A stretch of 64,000 nt of DNA from Vogesella urethralis (lineage in GTDB: Bacteria > Pseudomonadota > Gammaproteobacteria > Burkholderiales > Chromobacteriaceae): assembly GCF_007644045.2 (NCBI RefSeq), contig NZ_VMDW02000087.1, positions 1-64,000 on the forward strand, written 5' to 3'. The notes beneath the pieces are model-generated. The model had not been told where the DNA came from, searched no databases, and saw only the letters and a list, made by a program, of their open reading frames with translations. The number at the start of each line of letters is the position of its first letter. Positions within the stretch are counted from its first letter, which is position 1. Both the position numbers and the translations under genes were made by a program. Shown in pieces: positions 8,395-17,110 of the stretch.

Positions 8395-9550
8395 TGTTTT
8401 GTCTCGGTTGTCGCGGCGGCTGTTTCCAGACAGTGTCGCCGTCAAATTCAATCAGGGTGGCGCGCAGCTCGATGCGCTTGTCCTTGTCGGCACGCAGGAT
8501 GCGCACCGGGATGTTGCCGAAGTCCGGCGCCAGCCAGAATTCGGTGAGTTCGTCGTCCTGGCGTACCCGCACTACCACGGCGCGGATGACGCCCTTGCCG
8601 GTATCGAAATCGGTTTCGCCCTCTGGCCGCAAGGCCATGCGGTACACCTTTTTGCCGGTGGTGATCTGCACCGGCGCGTCGCCCATCTTCTTGCCGCGCA
8701 GCGCCAGTTGCACCCCCATGCTCAGCCAGTCTTGCGCACCGGCTTGCAGCGGCTCGCTCTTGGCTTCCTTATCACCATAGGCCAGCGTGCCGCCGGCCCA
8801 GTCGAATTGTGCGTACTCGCGCGCCTGGCCGTCACGGGTGGCCTTGAAGCGCTCGGGGCGTAAGCCTTGCGCTGTGATATTGCCGACCGTTTCGTAACGC
8901 AATTTCGGGCCGACAATCGGCGTCACGTCGGTAACAAGGCTGTAACTGCCCCCGTCGCGCTGCCAGCGCATCTCGCCATTGCCCAGCAGCACGCCAGACA
9001 GGTACAAGCCGTACTGCATGCGGGCCTGGGCCGGAAAGCGGGTAATGCGCTCGTCGGGCTTAACCAGGTCCGGGTTTTCCACCGCATCCGGCTTGGCGTC
9101 GGCCACCTCGGCCACCGGTGCGCTAGCCGCCGGCTTGGCAGCCGGAGTTTCGGCCACGGCCGTACTGGCTTGCACTTTTTCTGGCGGCAGCTTGGCCGCC
9201 ACAGCGGGCTGGCTGGCTTCCACCTTCGCCACGGCGAGCGGTGCGCTGGCCGTGATTTTTCGGGGTTTGCGCGGCGTGTGCTTGGGTTTGTCTGCCACCG
9301 GCTGCGACGCCTCGCCTACCGGTACGCCCAGCGTACCGGCGATGCGTGGCGCACTGTGCGCCGGCGGCTTGGGGGTGTCCATTTGCATGTCCTGCAGCGT
9401 GGCGCTGAGCTGGCGCAAGGCCGGGTCGTCGGGCATGTCGATGCCGTCAAACGACACCAGCCCGCTGCCCAGCGCCAACAGGTGCGCCAGCAGGGACAGG
9501 ACGAAGGCAACCAGCAGCAGGCGGGTTGCCGGTTTGCGCCAGCGCTTCAA
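8378..9550 (-). CDS. DUF3108 domain protein, membrane-anchored
   Basis: A 390-residue protein with one N-terminal membrane anchor (residues 10-31), a long low-complexity Ala/Pro/Lys-rich linker (about 40-165) and a C-terminal DUF3108 domain starting near RFPAQARMQYGLYLSGVLLGNGEMRW. The domain is a periplasmic beta structure of unknown function, commonly encoded next to purN in betaproteobacteria. The linker probably spans the periplasm. It overlaps purN by 4 bases and rsmB by 17, so all three are co-translated. Confidence 0.82.
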   Translation of the reverse strand: MKRWRKPATRLLLVAFVLSLLAHLLALGSGLVSFDGIDMPDDPALRQLSATLQDMQMDTPKPPAHSAPRIAGTLGVPVGEASQPVADKPKHTPRKPRKITASAPLAVAKVEASQPAVAAKLPPEKVQASTAVAETPAAKPAASAPVAEVADAKPDAVENPDLVKPDERITRFPAQARMQYGLYLSGVLLGNGEMRWQRDGGSYSLVTDVTPIVGPKLRYETVGNITAQGLRPERFKATRDGQAREYAQFDWAGGTLAYGDKEAKSEPLQAGAQDWLSMGVQLALRGKKMGDAPVQITTGKKVYRMALRPEGETDFDTGKGVIRAVVVRVRQDDELTEFWLAPDFGNIPVRILRADKDKRIELRATLIEFDGDTVWKQPPRQPRQNNESKR

Positions 9551-10185
9551 CGCGGCGCCGGCACCATCAGGCTGGCGCCGGCTTCGCTAGCGGCCACGCC
9601 GCTGACGCGGCTGCCGCTCACCTGCAGTTCGCCGGCCACAAACTGGCGCACAGCTTGCGGGTACAGCTGGTGCTCCAGCTGCAGCACGCGGGCAGCCAGC
9701 GCCGCTTCGGTATCGTCGTCCAGCACCGGTACCACGCCTTGCGCCACAATCGGGCCGTGGTCGAGTTCGGCCGTGACGAAGTGCACGGTACAACCAGCCA
9801 CCTTGCAGCCCATGTCGATGGCGCGCTGGTGGGTGTGCAGGCCGGGGAAAGACGGCAGCAGCGACGGGTGGATGTTCAGCATGCGGCCTTCGTAGCGTGC
9901 GGTGAAGGCCGGGGTCAGAATGCGCATGAAGCCGGCCAGCACCACCAAGTCGGGGGCGAAGGCGTCGATCTCGGCGGCCAACTGCGCGTCAAAGGCGTCG
10001 CGGCTGGCAAACTGTTTGTGGTCCAGCCCGACGGTGGCAATGCCGCGCTCGGCGGCCCAGGCCAGGCCCGCCGCATCCGGACGGTTGGCGATCACCGCCG
10101 CAATGCGGGCGCCGGGAATACCGGCGTCGACGATGGCCTGCATATTGGAGCCACGGCCGGAAATCAGGATGACGATGTTTTTCAT
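9547..10185 (-). CDS. purN: phosphoribosylglycinamide formyltransferase
   Basis: PurN transfers the formyl group of 10-formyltetrahydrofolate to GAR, the third step of purine synthesis. The 212-residue protein has the ISGRGSNMQA substrate loop (residues 8-17), catalytic NIHPSLLPSFPGLHTHQ (Asn and His) and the aspartate in FVTAELDHGPIVAQ. I start it at MKNIVILISG. It lies just downstream of purM, the gene of a later step, separated by 99 bases with a terminator-like hairpin, so purN may be partly uncoupled from purM. Confidence 0.95.
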   Translation of the reverse strand: MKNIVILISGRGSNMQAIVDAGIPGARIAAVIANRPDAAGLAWAAERGIATVGLDHKQFASRDAFDAQLAAEIDAFAPDLVVLAGFMRILTPAFTARYEGRMLNIHPSLLPSFPGLHTHQRAIDMGCKVAGCTVHFVTAELDHGPIVAQGVVPVLDDDTEAALAARVLQLEHQLYPQAVRQFVAGELQVSGSRVSGVAASEAGASLMVPAPR

Positions 10186-10229
10186 GGCAGCAGTAAAACG
10201 GTTAGGCAGAGGCAGAAAGAAAGGTTGGC

Positions 10230-10264
10230 CGCAAACGCAAACGCCGCCAGCACTGCCGGCGGCG
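10230..10264 (-). terminator. hairpin between purM and purN
   Basis: CGCCGCC and GGCGGCG (10242-10264) pair on minus and are followed by TTTGCGTTTGCGG. It can end purM transcripts before purN. A GGTTGGCCGCA copy (10223-10233) follows directly. Confidence 0.6.
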
Positions 10265-10284
10265 CTTGGCATCAGGCAGACTGC

Positions 10285-11322
10285 TTAAGCAACCTGGGTC
10301 TGGTGCTCGTCGCCGTTGCGGGCGCGGATGACGCCAATACGGGACACGGTTTCACCCTGTTCGGTCAGGAAGGCTGCCGCAGCGTCGGCATCGGCCGCGT
10401 CAACGATCACCACCATGCCGATACCACAGTTGAAGGTGCGGTACATTTCCTGCGCGTCCACATTGCCTTCGGCCTGCAGCCACTGGAACAGCTTGGGCAG
10501 CTGCCAGCTGCCGGCGTCGATCTGGGCCACGGTGTTTTCCGGCAGTACACGCGGGGTGTTTTCGGTAATGCCACCGCCGGTGATGTGCGCCATGCCCTTC
10601 ACGTTCAGCTTCTCCATCAGCGCCAGCAGCGGCTTCACGTAGATGCGGGTGGGGGCGATGATGGCGTCGCGCAGGGTCTTGTCGCCGTCAAACGGGGCGT
10701 CCAGATCAGGCTGGGCGCGCTCGATGATCTTGCGCACCAGGCTGTAACCGTTGGAGTGCACGCCGTTGGACTTCAGGCCCAGCACAACGTCGCCCGGCTT
10801 GATGTCACGGCCGGTGATGACCTTGCGCTTTTCAACCACACCGACGGCAAAGCCGGCCAGGTCGTATTCGCCTACCGGGTACATGCCCGGCATTTCGGCC
10901 GTTTCACCGCCGATCAGTGCACAACCGGCTTGCTCGCAACCTTCGGCAATGCCTTTGATGACGTCGGTGGCTTGCGGCACATCCAGCTTGCCGCAGGCGA
11001 AGTAGTCCAGGAAGAACAGCGGTTCGGCACCCTGTACCAGAATGTCGTTGACACTCATGGCCACCAGGTCGATGCCGACGGTATCATGCTTGTTCCAGTC
11101 GAAGGCGAGCTTCAACTTGGTACCGACGCCGTCAGTACCGGATACCAGGACAGGTTCCTGGTATTTCTTGGAGATTTCCACCAGTGCGCCGAAACCGCCG
11201 AGGCCACCGAGGACTTCCGGGCGCATGGTGCGCTTGGCAAACGGCTTGATGTTTTCGACGAGCGCGTCGCCCGCGTCGATGTCGACGCCGGCATCACGGT
11301 AACTGAGGGACGTGGTGTTCAA
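10285..11322 (-). CDS. purM: phosphoribosylformylglycinamidine cyclo-ligase (AIR synthetase)
   Basis: PurM closes the imidazole ring of AIR using ATP, step five of purine synthesis. At 345 residues it has the usual length. The N-terminal [20 protein letters not shown], the [17 protein letters not shown]-grasp-like segment and the [14 protein letters not shown] motif are all present. The start overlaps no other gene and faces the divergent permease gene across 85 bases, which should contain both promoters. Confidence 0.96.
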   Translation of the reverse strand: MNTTSLSYRDAGVDIDAGDALVENIKPFAKRTMRPEVLGGLGGFGALVEISKKYQEPVLVSGTDGVGTKLKLAFDWNKHDTVGIDLVAMSVNDILVQGAEPLFFLDYFACGKLDVPQATDVIKGIAEGCEQAGCALIGGETAEMPGMYPVGEYDLAGFAVGVVEKRKVITGRDIKPGDVVLGLKSNGVHSNGYSLVRKIIERAQPDLDAPFDGDKTLRDAIIAPTRIYVKPLLALMEKLNVKGMAHITGGGITENTPRVLPENTVAQIDAGSWQLPKLFQWLQAEGNVDAQEMYRTFNCGIGMVVIVDAADADAAAAFLTEQGETVSRIGVIRARNGDEHQTQVA

Positions 11323-11407
11323 GGTAGACTCGCTTTCTGCTAACGTGATCGTTTTGCTGCTGTCTGGGCTTCTGGCCCAAAGCGGCTGTATTTTAACTGA
11401 AAAGCCG

Positions 11408-12484
11408 ATGGAACGCTCCCGCTCTGTTTATCTTCCGTGGTTGATTCTCGCTATCGCCCTGGCCGCCGCGGTTTGGCTGGTCGGCAGGCTGGCGGGCGTA
11501 CTGGCGCCGTTTGTTACCGCCGCGGTGCTGGCTTACATCCTCGACCCGCTGGTGGACCGCCTGCAAGAACGCGGCCTGTCGCGCACGGTATCGCTGCTGC
11601 TGGTGATGGCCAGCGGCTTTCTGGCGGTGCTGGGGCTGATCCTGATCGTGGTACCGATGCTGGTAGCACAAGGGCAGGCGCTGATTGCCAAACTGCCGGT
11701 GCTGGTGGACTTCGTGCAGCACAGCGCGTTGCCAAGGATCAACGCCTGGCTGGGCACCAGCCTCAGCATCGATAGCGACAGCTGGCGCCAGGTGCTGAGC
11801 CAGAACGCCGGCAACGTGCGCCAGACGCTGGCGCGGGTAGCGCCACAGCTAACCCACGGCGGCGCCCTGCTGCTCTCGATGCTGGCCAATCTCAGCTTGC
11901 TGCCCATCCTGCTGTATTACTTCCTGCACGGCTGGGACGATATGGTGGCGCGCATCGCCACGCTGATTCCGCGCCGCTGGGCCGGCGAAGTGGGCCGTCT
12001 GGCCCGCGAGGTGGACAGCATGCTGGGCCAGTTCCTGCGCGGCCAACTGTCGGTGATGCTGATCATGGCTGCCATTTACGGCGGCGGCCTGCTGCTGGTG
12101 GGGCTGGATTCCGGCCTCGCCATCGGCATCATTGCCGGCCTGCTGGTATTTATTCCTTACCTGGGCGCCTTCCTCGGCCTGCTGCTGGCCACGTTGGCCG
12201 CGCTGCTGCAGTTCGACAGCTACAGCGGCATCCTGCTGGTATGGGGCGTGTTTGCGGTAGGCCAGATGCTGGAAAGCTTCCTGATTACGCCCTATCTGGT
12301 GGGCGAGCGCATCGGCCTGTCGCCGGTAACGGTGATCTTTGCGCTGATGGCGTTTGGCGAGCTGATGGGCTTTGTCGGCGTGCTGCTGGCGCTGCCACTG
12401 GCCGCCATCAGCGTCATCCTGATGCGCCATCTGGTGCGGCATTATTTCAATAGTGGCTTTTATCAGCGTAAAATCGACCCCTGA
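11408..12484 (+). CDS. AI-2E family (PerM/TqsA) membrane permease
   Basis: A 358-residue inner-membrane protein with about eight hydrophobic segments and the family signatures [17 protein letters not shown] and [15 protein letters not shown]. The family includes TqsA, which exports AI-2, but many members near purM and hda have unknown substrates. I start at [11 protein letters not shown]; an in-frame ATG at 11312 would overlap purM. It heads a plus-strand run that continues with hda 19 bases later and probably extends to 16671. Confidence 0.85.
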   Translation: MERSRSVYLPWLILAIALAAAVWLVGRLAGVLAPFVTAAVLAYILDPLVDRLQERGLSRTVSLLLVMASGFLAVLGLILIVVPMLVAQGQALIAKLPVLVDFVQHSALPRINAWLGTSLSIDSDSWRQVLSQNAGNVRQTLARVAPQLTHGGALLLSMLANLSLLPILLYYFLHGWDDMVARIATLIPRRWAGEVGRLAREVDSMLGQFLRGQLSVMLIMAAIYGGGLLLVGLDSGLAIGIIAGLLVFIPYLGAFLGLLLATLAALLQFDSYSGILLVWGVFAVGQMLESFLITPYLVGERIGLSPVTVIFALMAFGELMGFVGVLLALPLAAISVILMRHLVRHYFNSGFYQRKIDP

Positions 12485-12503
12485 CCTATTTTGACCGCAT
12501 CCG

Positions 12504-13181
12504 ATGTTGGATCAGCTTGTTCTAGACCTCACGCCCACCCCGCTGCCCGCTTTCGATAATTTTCTGGCACAGCGCAACCGCGAAATCATCTCCGCCCTCA
12601 CTGCCGAGGCCGGGGAGCGCTTCGTGTACCTGTGGGGCGAGCCCGGCTGCGGCAAGACCCACCTGCTGCAAGCGTGGATCGCCCACGCCGAGCGCATGGG
12701 CCGCGCCTCCATCTACCTGGACGCCCAGCACGAACAGCTGCCCGACTTCGCGCGCGAAGCCAGCTTCATCGCCGTCGACCACGTCGACGACCTGGCGCCG
12801 GACGACCAGATCATGCTGTTCTCCATCTACAACTCGCTGAAGGAAAGCGGTGAAGGCCGCCTGCTGATGGCCGGCCGCCAGCCGCCGATGCAGGCCCCGG
12901 TGCGCGACGACCTGCGCACCCGCCTGGGCTGGGGCCTGGTGTTCGAGGTGAAGGCGCTGTCGGACGACGACAAGCTGGCCGCCCTGCGCCATCACGCCGC
13001 CAGCCGCCAGCTGGCCATTGGCGACGACGTCTTCCGCTACCTGCTCACCCACTGGCGGCGCGACCTGTCCAGCCTGATTACCATGCTGGATACGCTGGAC
13101 CGCTACTCGCTGGCCATGCGCCGGCCCATCACCGTGCCGCTGGTGAAAAACGTATTGCAAACCGCCAACCCCGGAACCTGA
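12504..13181 (+). CDS. hda: Hda, regulatory inactivator of DnaA
   Basis: Hda, with the sliding clamp, stimulates ATP hydrolysis by DnaA after replication starts and so blocks re-initiation. This 225-residue AAA+ protein has the N-terminal clamp-binding motif QLVLDL (residues 4-9), a Walker A GEPGCGKT (45-52) and a DnaA-like fold to the C terminus but no DNA-binding domain IV. A canonical Walker B is weak (FIAVDHVDDL). The clamp motif at the N terminus argues for true Hda rather than DnaC or another DnaA fragment. It follows the permease and precedes a HAD phosphatase by 1 base. Confidence 0.92.
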   Translation: MLDQLVLDLTPTPLPAFDNFLAQRNREIISALTAEAGERFVYLWGEPGCGKTHLLQAWIAHAERMGRASIYLDAQHEQLPDFAREASFIAVDHVDDLAPDDQIMLFSIYNSLKESGEGRLLMAGRQPPMQAPVRDDLRTRLGWGLVFEVKALSDDDKLAALRHHAASRQLAIGDDVFRYLLTHWRRDLSSLITMLDTLDRYSLAMRRPITVPLVKNVLQTANPGT

Positions 13182-13182
13182 C

Positions 13183-13851
13183 ATGAATCTTGCCCTGTTT
13201 GACCTCGACAACACCCTGATTGCCGGTGATTCCGACACCGAGTGGCCCAAGTTCCTGATCAAACGCGGCATCCTGGACCCGGACCACCACGCCCGCCAGA
13301 ACGACTACTTCTACGAGCAGTACAAGGCCGGCACGCTGGATATCTACGAATTCCTCGACTTCCAGCTGGCACCGCTGGCGCGTTTCAGCCGCAGCGAACT
13401 GGACGCCCTGCACGCGCAATACATGCAGGAACACATCTTGCCCATCATTCCGCAAAAGGCACGCGAGCTGGTGGCCGCGCACCAGGCGGCCGGCGACGTG
13501 GTGATGATCATCACCGCCACCAACCGCTTCATTACCGGCCCCATCGCCCGCGAGCTGGGCGTCGAACACCTGATTGCGGTAGAGCTGGAACAAGACGCCG
13601 ACGGCAACTACACCGGCAAACCCACCGGCGTGCCCAGCTTCCAGGCCGGCAAGATCACCCGCCTGAACGACTGGTTGGCCGCACGCGGCGAAACGCTGCA
13701 AAGCTACGCCAAGACGTACTTCTACAGCGACTCGCGCAACGACCTGCCCTTGCTGTCCATCGTCAGCCACCCGGTTGCGGTGGACGCCGACGACACGCTG
13801 CTGGCGCACGCCCAGGCACACGGCTGGCCCGCCATCACGCTGCGCGACTGA
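13183..13851 (+). CDS. HAD-IB phosphatase (SerB-like)
   Basis: A 222-residue haloacid-dehalogenase phosphatase with the nucleophile motif FDLDNTLIAGDSD (Asp7, Asp9), motif II ITATNRF and motif III FYSDSRNDLPLL. It belongs to subfamily IB with phosphoserine phosphatase; close relatives near hda in betaproteobacteria and pseudomonads are annotated as generic HAD-IB or as histidinol-phosphate phosphatase. The true substrate cannot be read from the sequence. It is tightly spaced after hda (1 base) and before an acetyltransferase (3 bases). Confidence 0.85.
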   Translation: MNLALFDLDNTLIAGDSDTEWPKFLIKRGILDPDHHARQNDYFYEQYKAGTLDIYEFLDFQLAPLARFSRSELDALHAQYMQEHILPIIPQKARELVAAHQAAGDVVMIITATNRFITGPIARELGVEHLIAVELEQDADGNYTGKPTGVPSFQAGKITRLNDWLAARGETLQSYAKTYFYSDSRNDLPLLSIVSHPVAVDADDTLLAHAQAHGWPAITLRD

Positions 13852-13854
13852 GCC

Positions 13855-14373
13855 ATGCTGCACATCACCACCGCCACCACGGCCGACCTTCCCGCGCTGT
13901 GCCGGCTGGTCAACCTGGCCTACCGCCCCGGTGCAAACCAGGCCGGCTGGACGCACGAGTCGGCGCTGATTGTTGGCGCACGCACCGACGAAGCCCAACT
14001 GGCCGCCGTACTGGCCGCGCCCGGGCAAGTGCTGCTGGGCTGGCAGGCGGGGCAGCTGGTGGCCTGCGTGCACATCGAGCCGGCCGACGCTTACGGCTAT
14101 ATCGGCATGCTGGCGGTCGACCCGGCCTGCCAGGCCGGCGGCATCGGCAAGGCCATGCTGGCGCACGCCGAAGCAGTGCTGGCTACACACTACAAACTGC
14201 CGCGTGCGCGCATGAGCGTGCTGGCTGGCCGCCCCGAGCTGCGCGCCTACTACCTGCGCCGGGGCTACCTGCCCACCGGTGAGCGCCAGCCCTACCCGCT
14301 GCACGCGGGCGTCGGCCAACCGCTGGATGGCACGCTGGACCTGGAAATACTGGAAAAACCGCTCGCCGTCTGA
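13855..14373 (+). CDS. GNAT family N-acetyltransferase
   Basis: A 172-residue single-domain GNAT protein. The acetyl-CoA binding motif A is seen as IGMLAVDPACQAGGIGKAMLAHAE around residues 83-106. The family acetylates amines on small molecules or proteins; the substrate here is unknown. It lies within the hda run, 3 bases after the HAD gene and 11 before the DUF815 ATPase. Confidence 0.8.
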   Translation: MLHITTATTADLPALCRLVNLAYRPGANQAGWTHESALIVGARTDEAQLAAVLAAPGQVLLGWQAGQLVACVHIEPADAYGYIGMLAVDPACQAGGIGKAMLAHAEAVLATHYKLPRARMSVLAGRPELRAYYLRRGYLPTGERQPYPLHAGVGQPLDGTLDLEILEKPLAV

Positions 14374-14384
14374 TCGGAGCTGCA

Positions 14385-15263
14385 ATGGACAAACTGGAAG
14401 CCTTTCTCGCCCGCGCCGAAACCCTGATGGCGCGCCTGGAGCCACTATTGCCGCCGGCCATTCCCGAGCCGGACTGGACCGCACCGGCCTTTCGCTGGTG
14501 CCGTGCCGGCCTCAGCGGCTGGCTGGAAGCCATCCACGCGCCGCATACCGTGCGCCTGGCCGACCTGAACGACATCGAGCGCCAGAAGGCGCTGATCGTG
14601 CGCAACACCGAGCAGTTCCTGGCCGGCCGCCCGGCCAATAACGTGCTGCTGACCGGCGCACGCGGCACCGGCAAGTCGTCGCTGATCAAGGCGCTGCTGG
14701 CCGAGTACGCCGCACGCGGCCTGCGCGTGATCGAAGTGGACAAAAGCCACCTGCCCGACCTGGGCCAGATCGTGGCGCTGGTGGCCGCACGGCCGGAGCA
14801 TTTCATCCTGTTCTGCGACGACCTGTCGTTTGAAGAAGGCGAAGACAGCTACAAGGCGCTGAAGTCGGCGCTGGACGGCGGCCTGGCGCAGCGTGCGGCC
14901 AACCTGCTGGTGTACGCCACCTCCAACCGCCGTCACCTGATGCCGGAACGCATTAGCGAAAACCGCGAAGGCTGGGTCAAGGACGGCGAAATCCACCCTG
15001 GCGAGACCACCGAAGAGAAAGTATCGCTCTCCGACCGCTTCGGCCTGTGGCTGTCGTTCTACCCGTTCGACCAGAACGCCTACCTGGCCGCCGTGCGCGG
15101 CTGGCTGGCCCACTTTACCCTGCCCTGCGACGCCGAAGCCGAACGCGCCGCGCTGCAATGGAGCCAGCTGCGCGGCAGCCGCTCCGGCCGCGTGGCCTGG
15201 CAATTTGCCTGCGACTGGGCCGGCCGCGAGCCCGCCGAGCGCGTGGCCGAAGTCGGCCGCTAA
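14385..15263 (+). CDS. DUF815 P-loop ATPase
   Basis: A 292-residue AAA+-like ATPase of family DUF815. Walker A is GARGTGKSS (residues 91-99) and the acidic ILFCDDLSFEEGEDSY segment serves as Walker B. The C-terminal ERISENREGWVKDGEIHPGETTEEKVSLSDRFGLWLSF is highly typical of the family. Cellular role is not established. It is conserved next to a mutT-type gene in many beta- and gammaproteobacteria, as here. Confidence 0.88.
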   Translation: MDKLEAFLARAETLMARLEPLLPPAIPEPDWTAPAFRWCRAGLSGWLEAIHAPHTVRLADLNDIERQKALIVRNTEQFLAGRPANNVLLTGARGTGKSSLIKALLAEYAARGLRVIEVDKSHLPDLGQIVALVAARPEHFILFCDDLSFEEGEDSYKALKSALDGGLAQRAANLLVYATSNRRHLMPERISENREGWVKDGEIHPGETTEEKVSLSDRFGLWLSFYPFDQNAYLAAVRGWLAHFTLPCDAEAERAALQWSQLRGSRSGRVAWQFACDWAGREPAERVAEVGR

Positions 15264-15301
15264 TCCTGATACCGGCCGCGCTGCGGCCTACCGAGTCCAC
15301 C

Positions 15302-16243
15302 ATGCCTGAACACAAGCACACCATTCCCGTGGTCGCTGGCGCGCTGATGCGCGCTGACGGCCAGTTCATGCTGGGCAGCCGTCCAGCCGGCAAGCCCTAC
15401 CCCGGCTACTGGGAATTCCCCGGCGGCAAAGTAGAAGCCGGCGAAGCCCCGCTGGCCGCGCTGGTGCGCGAATTCCACGAAGAAATGGGCATCACCGTTA
15501 CCCACGCTACACCGTGGCTGCGCCGCGTGCACCACTACGAACACGCGTCGGTCGAGCTGCTGTTCTATCGCATCTGGGCGTGGCAGGGCGAGCCGCAGCC
15601 GCACGAAGGCCAGGCCTTTGCCTGGCAGCAGCCCGGCCACTTGTCGGTCAAACCGATGCTGCCGGCCAACGACCCCATCCTGCGCTCGCTGCAACTGCCG
15701 GACGTGCTGGACATCACCTGCGTCAGCGAAACCGGCCGCGACGTGCTGCTCGACAAACTGGCGCAGCGCCAGGACGCATCGTGGGTGATCGTGCGCGAGC
15801 CGCAAAAAAGCCGCGAGCAACTGGCGTCACTGGTGGGCGAGATCAGCGAGATCATTCACCCGCGTGGCGGCAAGCTGATCGTTAACGCCGACCCGGCGTG
15901 GCTGAAAGGCTGGCCGGTAGACGGCGTACAGCTCAACAGCCAGCGCCTGGCCGCCTGCGAAGCGCGCCCGCACTTTGCCTGGGTCGGTGCATCGTGCCAC
16001 AGCCGCGCCGAGCTGGAACGCGCCGCCGCGCTGGGGCTGGATTACGCGCTACTGGGCCACGTGCAGGCCACCGCCAGCCACCCGGGCCAGGCAGCGCTGG
16101 GCTGGGACGGGCTAGCCGCCTGCCTGGCGCCGGCGGCACCGCTGCCGGTATTCGCGCTGGGCGGGCTGCGTGCGGCCAACCTTGACGAGGCCAGACAAGC
16201 TGGCGCCCACGGCGTAGCACAGATGCGGGGAGCGTGGCAATGA
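15302..16243 (+). CDS. Nudix hydrolase fused to a thiamine-phosphate-synthase-like domain
   Basis: A 313-residue two-domain protein. Residues 1-130 are a MutT-type Nudix hydrolase with an intact box, GGKVEAGEAPLAALVREFHEE followed by MGI, expected to clean 8-oxo-dGTP or related nucleotides. Residues from about 140 resemble ThiE/TenI (KLIVNADPAWLKG, GVQLNSQRLAACEARP, ALLGHVQATASHPGQAALGW, VFALGGL). This fusion is known in proteobacteria; its C-terminal domain is often thought to have lost ThiE catalysis. The start is the first Met after the DUF815 stop. Confidence 0.87.
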   Translation: MPEHKHTIPVVAGALMRADGQFMLGSRPAGKPYPGYWEFPGGKVEAGEAPLAALVREFHEEMGITVTHATPWLRRVHHYEHASVELLFYRIWAWQGEPQPHEGQAFAWQQPGHLSVKPMLPANDPILRSLQLPDVLDITCVSETGRDVLLDKLAQRQDASWVIVREPQKSREQLASLVGEISEIIHPRGGKLIVNADPAWLKGWPVDGVQLNSQRLAACEARPHFAWVGASCHSRAELERAAALGLDYALLGHVQATASHPGQAALGWDGLAACLAPAAPLPVFALGGLRAANLDEARQAGAHGVAQMRGAWQ

Positions 16244-16671
16244 AGAAGCTTAGCCGCCAGCAATGGCTGTTCGTCGCCATCGCACTGATCAGCTTTGCGC
16301 TGCTAAAAGCCGGGTTGATCTACTGGTACCTGCAGCAGAAAGACAAACCAGCACAGCTCGTTAACGTCAGCTGCAGCAATCTGCAGCAAGGCTGCGCGCT
16401 ACCGGACGGCAGCACACTGCGCTTTGACCGTGTGCCACGGCATAGCGAAGCGTTTCTGATTACGCTGGAGCAAGCCGGCAGCAGCGCGCCCAGCGCCGAG
16501 TTTTCGATGGAAAAAATGGACATGGGCTTCAACCGCTACCGCTTTGTCGCCGCAGGCCAGCAGTGGCAGGCCAAGGTGACGCTGCCGGTCTGCATCAGCG
16601 GCAGCGGCGACTGGCTGATGGACCTGCAACAAGGCGAGCACCGCTACCGCGTCCGTTTCAAGAGCCTGTAA
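16240..16671 (+). CDS. small membrane-anchored protein of unknown function
   Basis: A 143-residue protein with one N-terminal membrane segment (about residues 9-30) and an extracytoplasmic domain with three cysteines (two in SCSNLQQGCALPDG, one in VTLPVCISGSGDW) and a beta-rich appearance. It may be a periplasmic copper or redox-related domain, but I recognise no family with confidence. ATG is taken at 16240, overlapping the Nudix stop by 4 bases with GGGGAG upstream; a GTG two codons earlier is possible. Last gene of the hda run. Confidence 0.75.
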   Translation: MKKLSRQQWLFVAIALISFALLKAGLIYWYLQQKDKPAQLVNVSCSNLQQGCALPDGSTLRFDRVPRHSEAFLITLEQAGSSAPSAEFSMEKMDMGFNRYRFVAAGQQWQAKVTLPVCISGSGDWLMDLQQGEHRYRVRFKSL

Positions 16672-16693
16672 GCCGCCCCGTGCCGAACCAGAG

Positions 16694-16727
16694 TGCCAGT
16701 CCGCCCGCGCTGACTGGCATTTTCTTT
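16694..16727 (+). terminator. terminator of the hda gene run
   Basis: TGCCAGTC (16694-16701) pairs with GACTGGCA (16712-16719), followed by TTTTCTTT. It lies 22 bases after the last stop codon. Confidence 0.8.
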
Positions 16728-16813
16728 GCCAGCCACCCAGCAGCACACCGCCGGCCAGCGGCGCCGCCGCGCCAGCACGGTTTTTCATGCCTTTTCATCG
16801 ATAACAACAAATC

Positions 16814-16829
16814 TGGCACAGGGTTTGCT
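16814..16829 (+). promoter_or_regulatory. sigma-54 (RpoN) promoter
   Basis: TGGCACAGGGTTTGCT matches the sigma-54 consensus TGGCAC-R-N4-TTGC-W at every defined position, with GG at 16815-16816 and GC at 16827-16828 spaced by ten bases. The following TTTATA resembles the region downstream of E. coli glnAp2. A start near 16840 is expected. No coding gene lies downstream on this strand before the terminator at 17073. Confidence 0.7.
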
Positions 16830-16916
16830 TTATATACCGTGCTCTTTGGAGCGACAGGTGTTGTTTCCCGGTTTTTGGGCCGGTTTCTGCGGAAGCCGGC
16901 GTGGAGAGGGAAATAA

Positions 16917-16939
16917 TTTTGCACGGTTTTGGTGCAAAA
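16917..16939. promoter_or_regulatory. NtrC-type palindrome
   Basis: TTTTGCAC and GTGCAAAA are perfect inverted repeats separated by 7 bases. GCAC-N7-GTGC is the core spacing of NtrC enhancer sites. It lies about 80 bases downstream of the predicted sigma-54 start, an unusual but workable place for an enhancer. It would also form a hairpin if transcribed, so either role is possible. Confidence 0.4.
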
Positions 16940-17072
16940 GCTTCCCGAATTGGTGCCATGCGCCAATTCGGGGCTTCATTTTCGGATTGATGCGCCACGC
17001 CAAGGCGGCGGGGCGCCAGGGTTTGATAGAGGGAGAACCAGAACGGCTCAGCCGTCATCTCAACAGGCCGGA

Positions 17073-17110
17073 GGTTGGCCGCAGCAATGCGGCCAACCTT
17101 TTGCTTTTCT
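17073..17110 (+). terminator. terminator of two facing GGTTGGCCGCA copies
   Basis: GGTTGGCCGCA (17073-17083) and its complement (17088-17098) form an 11-bp stem with a 4-base loop, followed on plus by TTTTGCTTTT. The T run faces away from the isochorismatase gene, so this terminator serves a plus-strand transcript, supporting the small RNA candidate. Confidence 0.75.

Larger units (their letters stand above)
16840..17110 (+). ncRNA. candidate sigma-54-dependent small RNA
   Basis: From the predicted start to the DUS-type terminator (about 265 bases) the plus strand can fold into a row of hairpins: GCTC/GAGC (16841-16852), GCCGG/CCGGC (16880-16900), TTTTGCAC/GTGCAAAA (16917-16939), CCCGAATTGG/CCAATTCGGG (16944-16972), ACGGCT/AGCCGT (17043-17055) and the terminator. 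I cannot match it to 6S, tmRNA, RNase P or another family I know. An earlier end after the hairpin at 16972 is possible. Existence of the RNA is an inference from promoter plus terminator plus lack of coding content. Confidence 0.5.

Noticed and set aside
9526..11343. A 605-codon open frame on plus opposite purN and purM
   Set aside because: It is antisense to two well-identified enzymes, is full of His, Gln, Arg and Gly in the pattern of a GC-rich shadow frame, and has no recognisable domain.
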